In this document: piece after piece, positions 55,733 through 64,000 of the stretch | How the letters are laid out: each line of letters starts with the position of its first letter | Position numbering within the stretch: position 1 is the first letter of the stretch | Source: Komagataeibacter sp. FNDCF1 | GTDB lineage: Bacteria > Pseudomonadota > Alphaproteobacteria > Acetobacterales > Acetobacteraceae | NCBI RefSeq assembly: GCF_021295335.1 | Contig: NZ_JAIWOT010000001.1 | Coordinates: 1,491,001-1,555,000 of the forward strand | Direction: 5' to 3' | Length of the DNA stretch: 64,000 bases | Notes under the pieces: generated by a model | The model's input: the letters and a program-made list of their open reading frames with translations, nothing else | Told to the model about the DNA's origin: nothing | Database searches by the model: none | Position numbers and translations under genes: made by a program

Positions 55733-56995
55733 ATGAAGAGCATCATGCGGATATGGGCCAGTGCCTGCCTGCTCCTGTGCCTGCCTGCAAGCGCCAGTGC
55801 CGCGGGCCTGTTCGGCGCGACCCATCCCACGCTGGCCTGTGGGGATGATGCGATCCTGCGCAGCCTGTCCGACCATGCCATTACCGCCCAGCAGTCCACC
55901 ACATGGCGCAAGACCCTGTTCAGGCAGGGGGACTGCCATCAGGTCACACCCGATATCCGGTGGGAGAAGATTGCCAACCGCAACGGCCTTCCGCTCATGC
56001 GCCGCGTGCCACCGGTGCCGGGGCTGCCGCCTCTCTATTTCATGACCGGTGACATCGCCCCGCTTGCGCCCGCAGGCCCGATATCCCCCCTGGCTGAACG
56101 GCGTGCCGCCCCTGTTCCGGCTGCCACCATCGACCATCCGCCCGCACCGGACACCCCCACCCCGGAACCCCGGAAGATACACATGCCTGCCCCCGTCATC
56201 GTGCAGCATGCGGAAACACCCCTGCCCACGGATCTCTTTTTCATGACCCGTGGCTTCCAGAAGCTGGGATCCCTGATCCTGACCCTTATGCTTGCGGGCG
56301 GGGCAGGATGGGTGATGCTCCGGATCATGCGTACGTGCTGGATCATGGCGCGGCGGCGTACGGCAAGCCGCCTGTGCCTGGCACTGGCCGAACAGCATCG
56401 CCCCATGCTGGCACGGTGGTACCAGCAGGCGCAGGCCGCAGGCGGCGCCGCATCCACCGCTGCATGGGAAATGCATGTGGAACGCTTTGCGCACAGCACC
56501 CTTATCCCCGCCCTTGCCCGGCGCGGCAGGAGCGCTCTGTGGCCAGGCATACAGAAATCGGTGCAGGCGCACATCACCACGCTTGCCGCCGGCACGGTCC
56601 GCAAACCGCCGGTGGACCCCATCACCCCCGGCTTCTATCATCAGGACATGAACCAGGAGGAATATGCCGCCTTCTGTTCGCAATGGATAGAAAAGGCGGG
56701 GTGGGAGATCCGCCCACCGGTGGCGACCGGCCTTGGCTCCGTCATCCAGGGACAGAGGAACAGCCTGCGGATGCTGGTCCATTGCTGGATTGACCGCAGG
56801 CCGGTGCATGATGACGTGATCCTGCAGGGCATAAAGGAAAAGACGGACAGCAAGGCGCACATAGGTGCCATCGTCTCCAACGCCCCCTACACGCAGGAAG
56901 CCCTGCTGCTGGGCAAGAAGCACCGCATCTTCCTGCTGCACCATGAAGATATCTTCAAGTTCGTATCCGGCATTGAAGTGCCGGATGTCGCCTGA
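55733..56995 (+). CDS. Exported/membrane-anchored protein with a degenerate Mrr-type nuclease-like domain
   Basis: A 420-residue protein with no close named family. A signal peptide (about 1-23, SASA-AG) is followed by a periplasmic region with two Cys (36, 68) and a long Pro-rich linker. One transmembrane helix lies at about 180-198. After a basic RRRTASR stretch there is a helical region, then a domain at about 305-410 with the pattern of Mrr/restriction-endonuclease-like folds: MNQEEYAAFCSQWIEKAGWEI, LRMLVHCWI, VHDDVILQGIKEK, IGAIVSNAPYTQEAL and IFLLHHEDI. The expected Asp of the D-x(n)-QxK active site and its Lys are replaced (VHCW where VQCK is usual), so it should not cut DNA. ATG 55745 is an alternative start. 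The Mrr link is my inference. Confidence 0.65.
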   Translation: MKSIMRIWASACLLLCLPASASAAGLFGATHPTLACGDDAILRSLSDHAITAQQSTTWRKTLFRQGDCHQVTPDIRWEKIANRNGLPLMRRVPPVPGLPPLYFMTGDIAPLAPAGPISPLAERRAAPVPAATIDHPPAPDTPTPEPRKIHMPAPVIVQHAETPLPTDLFFMTRGFQKLGSLILTLMLAGGAGWVMLRIMRTCWIMARRRTASRLCLALAEQHRPMLARWYQQAQAAGGAASTAAWEMHVERFAHSTLIPALARRGRSALWPGIQKSVQAHITTLAAGTVRKPPVDPITPGFYHQDMNQEEYAAFCSQWIEKAGWEIRPPVATGLGSVIQGQRNSLRMLVHCWIDRRPVHDDVILQGIKEKTDSKAHIGAIVSNAPYTQEALLLGKKHRIFLLHHEDIFKFVSGIEVPDVA

Positions 56996-57018
56996 AGGAC
57001 ACGAACCCGGCCATATCC

Positions 57019-57936
57019 CTATTCGCGGGCCTGCCCTGCCGCAAGCGCGTTGAAACAGAGCGCTACCTCACTGGCCTGTGTCGGGCTGTCATCGAAAAAA
57101 TGGCTGTCATCAACCCGTTTCTGCCCGGTTATGCGCGCGGCGCAGTAATCAAACAGGGCACGGCTGTCGCGCACGCGTGTGCAATTGAGCAGGCCGGTAA
57201 AGCTGACATATCCCGTATGCCCCGCCAGCCCCGTCACATAGGATGCACAGCGCCTGAGCACGGGTGCGGCCACATGGCGCGCCATGATGGCGGTGTAGGC
57301 TGCTTCCTCCCGGCTGGTGCAGGCGCTGCTTCCCCCCGCTTCATGGCGGGTGGCGCAGTACTCGACCATGGCGCCATGCAGGTACCCGCTCTCGCCCGCG
57401 CTATGGGCCCACAGGGCTTCCGCCACGCGGCGGTAGCGGAACAGGGCGGCACGCCGGTCAACCGAAATGGCACTGAACGGTACCGGACGCGAACCGCAGT
57501 ACAGGTTCATGTCATAAATATCCGGGGTGTCAGGCTGGCTTTCAAAATCCAGATATAACGGATTGAGCGGCAGGGGGCACATCATGCGGCCCGAAGGCAG
57601 GCGCGGGTTCTGGCCGTATTCCACCCTGTAGACCAGATGGCCACCCTGTGCTGGGACAAGCGACACATCCAGCCGTTCGCCATTGATCAGGTCAATCCCG
57701 CTTTCCGACAGGCGCAGTTCCCCGGTGCCCTGCGCCACGGCGCTCCCATCGGGACGCAGCACGAAATACGCAGGCGCATCATGTTCCAGTTCGCTGCCTT
57801 CAAAACGTTCATTATCGGCATGGGCGGGGCCGGAAGCCAGCAGGGACGCCAGTACAATGGTTATAGCCGCGCCGTAGGCCACGCCCGGGCGGAACGTTTC
57901 CCGCACCGGCCGGTATCCGGATTCCTGTTCGGGCAT
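57019..57936 (-). CDS. Exported Cys-containing protein, unrecognised
   Basis: A protein of about 305 residues. From ATG 57936 a polar N-terminus of about 15 residues leads to a hydrophobic segment VAYGAAITIVLASLLASGPAHAD, a signal peptide ending AHA. The mature part has nine or so Cys residues, including MCPLPLNP, LYCGSRP, EYCATRHE, SSACTSRE, RRCASYV, LLNCTRV and FDYCAARI, so disulfides in the periplasm are likely. ATG 57966 and 58038 are longer alternatives. It converges with the Mrr-like gene across only 23 bp. No function proposed. Confidence 0.65.
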   Translation of the reverse strand: MPEQESGYRPVRETFRPGVAYGAAITIVLASLLASGPAHADNERFEGSELEHDAPAYFVLRPDGSAVAQGTGELRLSESGIDLINGERLDVSLVPAQGGHLVYRVEYGQNPRLPSGRMMCPLPLNPLYLDFESQPDTPDIYDMNLYCGSRPVPFSAISVDRRAALFRYRRVAEALWAHSAGESGYLHGAMVEYCATRHEAGGSSACTSREEAAYTAIMARHVAAPVLRRCASYVTGLAGHTGYVSFTGLLNCTRVRDSRALFDYCAARITGQKRVDDSHFFDDSPTQASEVALCFNALAAGQARE

Positions 57937-58417
57937 GTCCTGCCGGTTCCCTATATGATCAAACATCAGGCATGTATTGCTGACAGGTTGAAAAATATGT
58001 CTGTTTTCTAGCCATAATGTATTTATCAGGGCATCCATGCTTGTCAGTCGTTATTCTGTCTGACAATGTTTGTGGTAGAACAACTGTTTGAAGCAACATC
58101 ATATTTCTTTCCATGCCTTCCCTTCTGGCCACAAGGGGGCTAGGGGTTGCCGCTTATGCCCGATACGGGACTGGCCACGACAGGGCAGATATGGAAACTG
58201 CATATTTTTTGCACATGACTTCTCCCGCATACCATACTGCCCATACCCCTGAAACACAGGGACATTCCCGTTCCGCCAGCCAGGCACTGCCATGCGCCGC
58301 CGCATGGTGGCAGGGCTGGCCGGATATATCGCCTGTGCCCAGCCCGCCCCGTATCCGGCGCGGGTCGGGACACGTTTTCAGCCTTCTTCCTGAGCCGATC
58401 ATGGCGGAGACCACAGC
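57937..58417. promoter_or_regulatory. Divergent intergenic region with inverted repeat
   Basis: About 480 bp between the Cys-rich exported protein and ansP, somewhat AT-richer than its surroundings. TTGTCAG (58041-58047) and CTGACAA (58060-58066) form an inverted repeat that could be an operator. Short open frames exist (such as 58113-58421 plus) but show no motif, and that one overlaps the ansP start. A GGAG lies before ATG 58418. Confidence 0.35.
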
Positions 58418-59872
58418 ATGAGCAAACCGGACCACGCGCTGGAAGACAGCACCCCCATCCTGCTAGAAGAAAATGACGGCTATCACAAGGGTCTTGGCGG
58501 ACGCCAGATCCAGATGATCGCCATTGGCGGCGCGATCGGGACCGGGCTGTTCCTGGGTGCGGGGTCGCGGCTGCAGGCGGCGGGGCCCTCGCTTGCGGTG
58601 GTGTACCTGGTGTGTGGCGCGTTCTCGTTCCTGATCATGCGCGCACTGGGTGAACTGGTGATGTACCGCCCCACCTGTGGCAGCTTTGTTTCCTATGCGC
58701 GGGAATTCCTGGGCGAGAAGGCAGCCTTCGTGGCGGGGTGGCTGTCCTTCATGAACTGGGCCATGACGGGCATTGTCGATATCACGGCGGTGGCGCTGTA
58801 CATGCATTTCTGGGGCACGTTCGCCGCCGTGCCGCAATGGGCCTTCGCCCTTATGGCGCTGGGTATCGTCACCACGCTGAACATGGTGGGGGTCCGGTGG
58901 TTCGGGGAAATCGAGTTCTGGTTCTCGCTGCTCAAGGTCGTGGCCCTGTGCCTGTTCCTGGTCATCGGCAGTGTTGTCCTGGGCGTGCGCATGCCGGTGG
59001 GTGGTCACCAGACGGGGCTGCACCTGATTGCGGACAATGGCGGCATCTTCCCCCACGGGCTGGTGGCCAGCCTGCTGCTGGTGCAGGGCGTGGTGTTTGC
59101 GTATTCCGGCATAGAACTGATCGGCACGGCGGCGGGGGAATGCGCCGATGTGCGCACGGTCCTGCCGCGCAGCATCAACAGTGTCATCTGGCGCATCGGG
59201 CTGTTCTATGTGTTTTCGGTCGTGCTGCTGGTCAACCTGCTGCCGTGGACGGCCTACCACGCGGGCACCAGCCCGTTCGTGACCTTTTTCGAGACACTGG
59301 GCATACCCGGGGTTGATACGATCATGAACATCGTGGTGCTGACCGCGGCACTGTCCAGCCTCAATTCCGGGCTGTATTCCACCGGGCGCGTGCTGCGCGC
59401 CATGGCGCTGGGCGGGGCGGCACCCGGCGTACTTGCCCGCATGAACGCGAACTCCGTGCCCGCCAACGGCATCCTGCTTACGGTCGCGGTCTATCTGGTG
59501 GGGGTGGTACTGAATTACGTCGTGCCGTCACAGGTGTTCGAGATCGTGCTGAACATGGCGGCGCTGGGCATCATCAGCACATGGGTGTTCATCCTGCTCA
59601 GCCAGATCAGGCTGCGTCAGGCGATACGCAGCGGGCGCATTGCGCCCACCGGCTTTGAAATGCCGGGCGCGCCCTTTACCTCATGGCTCACGCTGGCCTT
59701 TCTGGTGACCGTGATGGTGCTCATGGCATTTGACTACCCCAACGGCACCTGCACGCTGGCCAGCATGCCGGTGGTTGGCCTGCTGCTGGTTGCAGGATGG
59801 AAATACCTTGCCCCCCTCCGCAACGCGCAGGACACCACCCCGGCGGAGGGTGCAACGCCCCCCACGACATGA
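58418..59872 (+). CDS. ansP: APC-family amino acid permease, L-asparagine permease-like
   Basis: A 484-residue transporter with about 12 helices. The N-terminal IQMIAIGGAIGTGLFLGAG is the APC family substrate-binding loop. Long stretches are those of E. coli AnsP: GWLSFMNWAMTGIVDITAVALYMHFWG, LLLVQGVVFAYSGIELIGTAAGEC, SINSVIWRIGLFYVFSVVLLV and NIVVLTAALSSLNSGLYSTGRVLR. An L-asparaginase gene lies 1.3 kb downstream, which fits asparagine uptake and use, though on the opposite strand. A clear terminator follows. Confidence 0.9.
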   Translation: MSKPDHALEDSTPILLEENDGYHKGLGGRQIQMIAIGGAIGTGLFLGAGSRLQAAGPSLAVVYLVCGAFSFLIMRALGELVMYRPTCGSFVSYAREFLGEKAAFVAGWLSFMNWAMTGIVDITAVALYMHFWGTFAAVPQWAFALMALGIVTTLNMVGVRWFGEIEFWFSLLKVVALCLFLVIGSVVLGVRMPVGGHQTGLHLIADNGGIFPHGLVASLLLVQGVVFAYSGIELIGTAAGECADVRTVLPRSINSVIWRIGLFYVFSVVLLVNLLPWTAYHAGTSPFVTFFETLGIPGVDTIMNIVVLTAALSSLNSGLYSTGRVLRAMALGGAAPGVLARMNANSVPANGILLTVAVYLVGVVLNYVVPSQVFEIVLNMAALGIISTWVFILLSQIRLRQAIRSGRIAPTGFEMPGAPFTSWLTLAFLVTVMVLMAFDYPNGTCTLASMPVVGLLLVAGWKYLAPLRNAQDTTPAEGATPPTT

Positions 59873-59875
59873 AAC

Positions 59876-59910
59876 ACGGCGTGAGAACCGCCATTCTCCC
59901 GCCGTTTTTT
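59876..59910 (+). terminator. Intrinsic terminator after ansP
   Basis: ACGGCG-GAGAA pairs with TTCTC-CGCCGT (one mismatch bulge) around a CCGCCA loop, directly followed by TTTTTT. It begins three bases after the ansP stop codon. Confidence 0.88.
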
Positions 59911-60056
59911 ACCGGTCCGACCAGTGAGGACATGGGCACCCCCCCGGCACCGTGCCTGCTGTCGCAGCCATGACCACGGAATGCCCGGCCGGTTGCCCGC
60001 GCTACAATACGACCCGGCACGCACCACCATGCGTGAAAGGATATCAAAGGCAGGAA

Positions 60057-61193
60057 ATGGCCGTAACCATACCGCCACCGATACGTGCGCGTGCAATGGC
60101 GGACACGGGTGGCAGGGACCCGCGCAATACAGCGATGTTGCGTGTAAAGGCTGAACACTTCCATACGCTGCCATCATGCATTCCATTACCGGCATCAATA
60201 TCATTCGTTACGATATTGTTTCTTTCGTTTCTCGCCCCGTTCCCGCCGGCCCATGCGGAAAATGCCGGCAATGGTACTGCCGGGGGGTCGCAGGGGCGGC
60301 ATGCGGCCTACAGCCAGTGGTATACCGGCTCGCTGGTCTCCCCCTCCGGCGCACTGACACGGAGGGGCGTTTTTGCATGGGAGCCCTATGCCACCTACAG
60401 CCAGCCGGTCGGCTATCTGGACAGTGCGGGCCGTGGCACGGCACTTCATGACCGGTCGCATGGTGTGTCGAACTTCACGCTCTACAAATATTCGATCACG
60501 GATTCCATCAGCGTGCAGATGATGCCGGACATCAGCTACGGCTGGCGCCGGGGGCATGGCACCACCAGCGGCCTGAAGATGGGCGACCTGCCTGTGGATG
60601 TGATGTGGCGCTACCTTGATGCCGACCCGCGGCGCTACATCCCGGCACTGAGCGTGTTTGCGGGGGTGGCTTTTCCTTCGGGTGACTACACCCGGCTCGG
60701 GCGGGCTGAAGATGGCGTGGGCACCGGCACCTATACCTTCCGCCTGGCGCTGACGGAGCAGTCCACCTATACCCTGCCCGGCCACCATGCACTGCGGCTG
60801 CGTATCTGGGGCACGTTTCACCGCGCGCTGACGCAGGCCCATATTGCCGATATATCCAGCTATGGCACCACCGCCGGGTTCCGGGGACTGGCGCATCCCG
60901 GCATGTCAGGGCAGAGCGGGTTTTCGCTGGAATACGGGGTGAACCAGAAATGGGTCATTGCCATGGACCTTGCACGTGACTGGGCCAATGGCGCGGTCGT
61001 GCGCGGCCATGATGCACAGGGCCGGTATCAGGACATGGCGGGCCAGGCATCGGGCGACTGGATGATCGCCCCGGCCATTGAATACAGCTGGTCCCCCCGC
61101 TTTGGCGTGATTGCCGGAGTGACGGCGCTGTTCGCGGGCCACAATACCGCGCAGGTCATCTCGCCGCAGGTGGCCTTCAACAGCATTTTCTAG
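60057..61193 (+). CDS. Putative outer-membrane beta-barrel protein
   Basis: Not named, but the shape is clear. A long N-terminus leads to a signal-like segment SFVTILFLSFLAPFPPAHAE, then about 300 residues of alternating aromatic/polar strands: WEPYATYSQPVGYLD, FTLYKYSITDSISVQMMPDISYGWR, PALSVFAGVAFPSGDY and TYTFRLALTEQSTYTLPG. It ends in AFNSIF, an aromatic C-terminal residue typical of outer-membrane barrels. This fits transporters of the MetA/phenol-degradation type group. ATG 60057 has AAAGGCAGGA; ATG 60135 would give a shorter, more usual signal. Convergent with the asparaginase gene, 11 bp away. Confidence 0.7.
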   Translation: MAVTIPPPIRARAMADTGGRDPRNTAMLRVKAEHFHTLPSCIPLPASISFVTILFLSFLAPFPPAHAENAGNGTAGGSQGRHAAYSQWYTGSLVSPSGALTRRGVFAWEPYATYSQPVGYLDSAGRGTALHDRSHGVSNFTLYKYSITDSISVQMMPDISYGWRRGHGTTSGLKMGDLPVDVMWRYLDADPRRYIPALSVFAGVAFPSGDYTRLGRAEDGVGTGTYTFRLALTEQSTYTLPGHHALRLRIWGTFHRALTQAHIADISSYGTTAGFRGLAHPGMSGQSGFSLEYGVNQKWVIAMDLARDWANGAVVRGHDAQGRYQDMAGQASGDWMIAPAIEYSWSPRFGVIAGVTALFAGHNTAQVISPQVAFNSIF

Positions 61194-61204
61194 CCAATGG
61201 GTGC

Positions 61205-62206
61205 TCAGGGCCTGTCAAACAGGGCCTGGATGCCGTCCATGTCCGCCCCGGTCATGAGCGCCAGCGCCAGCAGGATACGCGCCTGCCGTGGCCGCATGTG
61301 TCCCGCCGCCAGAATGCCACGCTGGCACAGTTCCTGCCGCCGCACCACGCCACCGCAGTACCCGCTGGTGGCCTGCACCACCACCACGCCACGGGCCACG
61401 GCTTCGTCCAGCGCCGCGTTCTCGGCAGGGGTGCACATGCCCGGCAGCATCCCGGCCGATATCAGGCCCCGCGCCCCCGCATCCACAAAGGCCCGTATGC
61501 CCACGCCATCCGCCCCGGCGTGACTGTAACAGATATCCACGCGCGGGATTTCGCCTCCCGCGCCGTAACCGGCGGGCCAGCCGACATGCCGGCGATAGGC
61601 GGCCGTGCGACCAAAAAAGACCCGATTGGCCTCGATCATGCCAAGCGGCCCGAAATCGGGTGAGCGGAAGGTTTCAAGCTGGTAGGTCGATGCCTTGGTG
61701 ACTTCCTGCGCCGCATGAATTTCGTTATTGGCCACCACCAGCACGCCACGGCCCGCCGCCTGCGGGGCTGACGCCACCAGCAGGGCCGCGAACAGGTTGG
61801 CCGGACCATCCGCGCTGATGGCGCTGGCCGGACGCTGCGCGCCAACCACCACGACCGGGCAGGGCACATCCAGCACCAGGTCAAGGAAGCAGGCCGCTTC
61901 CTCCAACGACGATGTGCCATGGGTGACGACAATCCCGGCCAGGTCAGGCTGTTCGGCAACCGTCCGGCTGATCAGACCGGCCAGTTCAAACCAGCGCGGC
62001 AGGGTCATCTGCACGCTGTCACAGCTTGAGAACGCAATGCCGTGCACGGCAAACCGCGCGCGCACGTTTTCCGGCAGGGCCGCCAGCAGGTCACCACCCC
62101 CAAGGCTTGTGCCGATTTCGGCATAATCGACCGTATCACGCGGGTCCGTTGCCTGCCGGGCAATGGTGCCCCCGGTGGATATGATGGCTATGACAGGTCG
62201 CTGCAT
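61205..62206 (-). CDS. L-asparaginase-like amidohydrolase with altered active site
   Basis: A 333-residue member of the type I/II asparaginase family without a signal peptide. Thr11 in STGGTIA, Thr98 in VTHGTSSLEE and Lys171 in QEVTKAST match the catalytic residues. The Asp normally following the second Thr (HGTDT) is Ser99 here, so the Thr-Lys-Asp triad is incomplete. Such variants may be slow asparaginases or act on another amide. The nearby AnsP-like permease argues for asparagine. A palindrome sits upstream of the start. Confidence 0.85.
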   Translation of the reverse strand: MQRPVIAIISTGGTIARQATDPRDTVDYAEIGTSLGGGDLLAALPENVRARFAVHGIAFSSCDSVQMTLPRWFELAGLISRTVAEQPDLAGIVVTHGTSSLEEAACFLDLVLDVPCPVVVVGAQRPASAISADGPANLFAALLVASAPQAAGRGVLVVANNEIHAAQEVTKASTYQLETFRSPDFGPLGMIEANRVFFGRTAAYRRHVGWPAGYGAGGEIPRVDICYSHAGADGVGIRAFVDAGARGLISAGMLPGMCTPAENAALDEAVARGVVVVQATSGYCGGVVRRQELCQRGILAAGHMRPRQARILLALALMTGADMDGIQALFDRP

Positions 62207-62245
62207 TCTCTCGTTTTCCCCTGATCCGGTCGGTCAGTGCGATCA

Positions 62246-62262
62246 ATCACGCACGTCGTGAT
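62246..62262 (-). promoter_or_regulatory. Palindrome upstream of the asparaginase gene
   Basis: ATCACG (62246-62251) and CGTGAT (62257-62262) are perfect six-base arms around CACGT, 40 to 56 bases before the asparaginase start and behind the monooxygenase stop. It could be an operator; no T-run makes a terminator less likely. Confidence 0.35.
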
Positions 62263-62299
62263 CCCTGTCAAATGGTGCCTGCCTGCTGCCACGGGTCGC

Positions 62300-63565
62300 C
62301 TACTGGTAAAGCCCCGGCTCCGGCATCCAGCCGGTCAGAAGGTGCTGGCCGATCTCGGCATTTTTCCAATCGACGGGGTCGTGCAGGGACACGGTGCGGG
62401 CATCGCGCCAGTAACGGTCAAAGCCATTGGCGGCATCCGTTCCCCGCGCGCCTGCCGCCGCCGGTGCATCACCGGCCGCACGCAGGGCCGCGCGCGTGGC
62501 GACCGAACGGGCAGCGCTGGCCGCCATGGCCACCGCGTTGCGCGATACATGGCCCTGTTCATAGCGGTCCAGCATGCGGCCTGCTTCCATCACCGCGCAG
62601 TACGCGCCAAACAGGTCGGCCCCGATCTCACCAAGCAGGCGGCGCACGTAAGGGTCCTGATCGGCACTTTCCACCCCTGCCGCCCCCCATGGGCGGGCCT
62701 GCCGGGGCACGAACGCACATGCGGCCTGCAACGCGCCAATGCCGATACCGGTCAGGATCGCACTGAAGCCGGCCTGAAAACGCGGTGCGACATGCCGGGG
62801 CAGATCAGCATCGGGGGCAAGCGCGTTCCACCTGTCATCCACCCGCACGTCTTGCAGTGTCACGGTGCCGGAATCGGTGGCGCGCTGGCCCATGCGGTTC
62901 CAGTCATGGTGAAAGACAAGACCCGGCGCGTCACGGGGCACCAGGTCCATGCGCACGCCTGCGCGCACGGCACCCGCCTGCTGCGCCGCCACCGGATCGA
63001 ATGACGAAACCGCCACCAGGTCGGCACCCGACGCGCCCGTGGCATAGATCTTGCGACCTGATATGAAATGCATGCCCCCGGGGCCGGGTTGCGCCAGTGT
63101 CTGCAGGAAGCTGTCAGCCGTACGCCCGTTCTCGGCCACGGCCATGCCCAGAATGACCTGATCGCCCACGACACGGGCCGCCAGTTCCCTTTTCAGTGCA
63201 GTGGGCGCGTAGACAAAGATTTCCCGCAGCAGGTCATCATGTACCTTGCAGATCTGGGCCACCGCCGGGTCCGCCACGGCGATGCGCAGCATGAGTTCAA
63301 GCGAAAGCTCCTGCGACAGCCCCATCCCGCCCCACCGCACGGGCACGGCCAGGGCAAGGATGCCGGTGGGCTTCAGGGCCGCGATGGCCTGATGGGGATA
63401 GCCGCCAGTGCGGTCACGCTGTGCCGCCGTGGGCGCGATGACGGTGTCGAGCACATGCTGGACACGCAGCAGGACCTCCCCCGCAGCCCCGCTTACGGGG
63501 CGCGGCGGCAGCAGGTCACGCAGCAGGGGCGGCAGGCTACGCCCGCCGGTCGGCAATGTCGTCAT
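62300..63565 (-). CDS. Acyl-CoA dehydrogenase-fold flavin monooxygenase (SfnB/DszC-like)
   Basis: A 421-residue protein with the acyl-CoA dehydrogenase layout: helical N-terminus with ALAVPVRWGGMGLSQELSLELMLRIAVADPAVAQI, a middle domain with ILGMAVAENGRTADSF and GGMHFISGRKIYATGASGADLVAV, and a helical C-terminus with GEIGADLFGAYCAVMEAGRML. The usual catalytic Glu of true acyl-CoA dehydrogenases is not evident and the pattern resembles SfnB or DszC, FMNH2-dependent monooxygenases of organosulfur use. Substrate not inferable. The MFS gene upstream on the same strand may be linked. Confidence 0.8.
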   Translation of the reverse strand: MTTLPTGGRSLPPLLRDLLPPRPVSGAAGEVLLRVQHVLDTVIAPTAAQRDRTGGYPHQAIAALKPTGILALAVPVRWGGMGLSQELSLELMLRIAVADPAVAQICKVHDDLLREIFVYAPTALKRELAARVVGDQVILGMAVAENGRTADSFLQTLAQPGPGGMHFISGRKIYATGASGADLVAVSSFDPVAAQQAGAVRAGVRMDLVPRDAPGLVFHHDWNRMGQRATDSGTVTLQDVRVDDRWNALAPDADLPRHVAPRFQAGFSAILTGIGIGALQAACAFVPRQARPWGAAGVESADQDPYVRRLLGEIGADLFGAYCAVMEAGRMLDRYEQGHVSRNAVAMAASAARSVATRAALRAAGDAPAAAGARGTDAANGFDRYWRDARTVSLHDPVDWKNAEIGQHLLTGWMPEPGLYQ

Positions 63566-63622
63566 GCCGTACGATAGGAAAGATGGAACGGGCCGGCAAC
63601 CACCCTGCCCCGCCGCCGCCCG

Positions 63623-64000
63623 CTAGCCGCCGGCCTGCCTGCGGGCGGCGGCGCGGATGTCACTGAGCGTGAGCAGCCAGATCACGAAGCCGCCCATGGC
63701 CAGGGACGCACCAACCCAGCCCACGGATGACCAGCCCAGCCCGGCGCTGATCGCCAGGCCACCCAGCGCGGGGCCGATGGCATTGGCCATGTTGAACGCG
63801 CTCTGGTTCATGGCGGCGGCCAGCGCCTGCGCATCCACCGCCACACTGAGCAGCCGCGACTGGATGACGGTGCCCAGACCACCACCGCACCCGATCATGA
63901 ACACGATGGGCATCATGCCCCATACGGAATGCACGGAACCGGGAAAGCCCGCCAGCGCCGCCGCATTGACCAGAAGCGTGCCGCCAATGGTGGGCATCAT
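63623..64000 (-). CDS. MFS transporter, C-terminal part (5' end outside window)
   Basis: 125 residues of the last helices of a major facilitator transporter, open to the right window edge. NQSAFNMANAIGPALGGLAI is typical of the AraJ-like or sugar-efflux group (DHA12-type). Four or so hydrophobic segments are visible, ending in a short Arg-rich tail. It stops 57 bases before the monooxygenase start on the same strand. Substrate unknown. Confidence 0.8.
   Translation of the reverse strand: MMPTIGGTLLVNAAALAGFPGSVHSVWGMMPIVFMIGCGGGLGTVIQSRLLSVAVDAQALAAAMNQSAFNMANAIGPALGGLAISAGLGWSSVGWVGASLAMGGFVIWLLTLSDIRAAARRQAGG

Noticed and set aside
58113-58421. 102-residue plus-strand frame before ansP
   Set aside because: Overlaps the ansP start, lacks a ribosome-binding site and any recognisable pattern.
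1-64000. tRNA/rRNA genes, CRISPR arrays, insertion sequences or prophage
   Set aside because: No cloverleaf-type arm sequences, regular spacer repeats, transposase motifs or phage structural genes were recognised.

Overview
The window reads as chromosomal DNA of a high-G+C alphaproteobacterium, most likely an acetic acid bacterium (Acetobacteraceae, Komagataeibacter/Gluconacetobacter type). This is inferred from gene content: a three-subunit membrane gluconate-2-dehydrogenase-type flavoprotein/cytochrome c complex, a cytochrome c maturation operon followed by an SDHAF4-like factor, the rpsA-cmk-aroA-TIGR02300 order, and a late cobalamin block. Most of the DNA is housekeeping and tightly packed with many ATGA overlaps. 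No tRNA, rRNA, CRISPR array, insertion sequence or prophage was seen.

Layout. 1-10.7 kb: an AsmA-like protein running off the left edge, glnE, a Bcp peroxiredoxin, a small Gly/Pro-rich secreted protein, two tandem paralogous periplasmic proteins behind aat, a 2-hydroxyacid dehydrogenase, an EcsC-like protein and a YciI/EVE pair. 10.7-16.5 kb: ccmC-D-E-F-G-H-I plus a DUF1674 gene. 16.5-21 kb: a membrane protein, a serine hydrolase and an M16 protease. 21-25.8 kb: rpsA, cmk, aroA and a FYDLN-acid protein. 25.8-30.2 kb: dnaX-ybaB-recR running into two pterin/folate-type genes, with the SRP RNA just upstream. 30.2-43 kb: gamma-glutamyltransferase, map, a DD-carboxypeptidase, clpS-clpA, ynfA, a DUF3465-like protein, PPK2, an SDR, yqgE, a HAD phosphatase and pyrD.

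43-49.2 kb is the accessory part. It holds a gluconate-2-dehydrogenase-like operon (subunit 3, FAD/GMC subunit, triheme cytochrome c) followed by a royal-jelly/yellow-family protein and then a conspicuously AT-rich orphan gene. A perfect palindrome over a possible -10 element lies upstream of the operon. 49.4-55.5 kb holds the late cobalamin genes (cobD, cobQ, cobO, cobU, cobT, cobS, cobC) in a compact arrangement with antisense overlaps. 55.7-58 kb holds two unrecognised envelope proteins, one of which carries what looks like a catalytically dead Mrr-type nuclease fold on a membrane anchor. 58.4-62.2 kb combines an AnsP-like asparagine permease with an atypical L-asparaginase. The right end has an acyl-CoA-dehydrogenase-fold monooxygenase and the 3' part of an MFS transporter.

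The main non-genic signal is a dispersed two-hairpin repeat (an arm pair around GCCGCCTTTT, then one around AAGCTTTTT). It occurs three times, each time between convergent gene ends, and one copy looks like an intrinsic terminator. All family assignments are from reading the translated sequence; no database search was possible.
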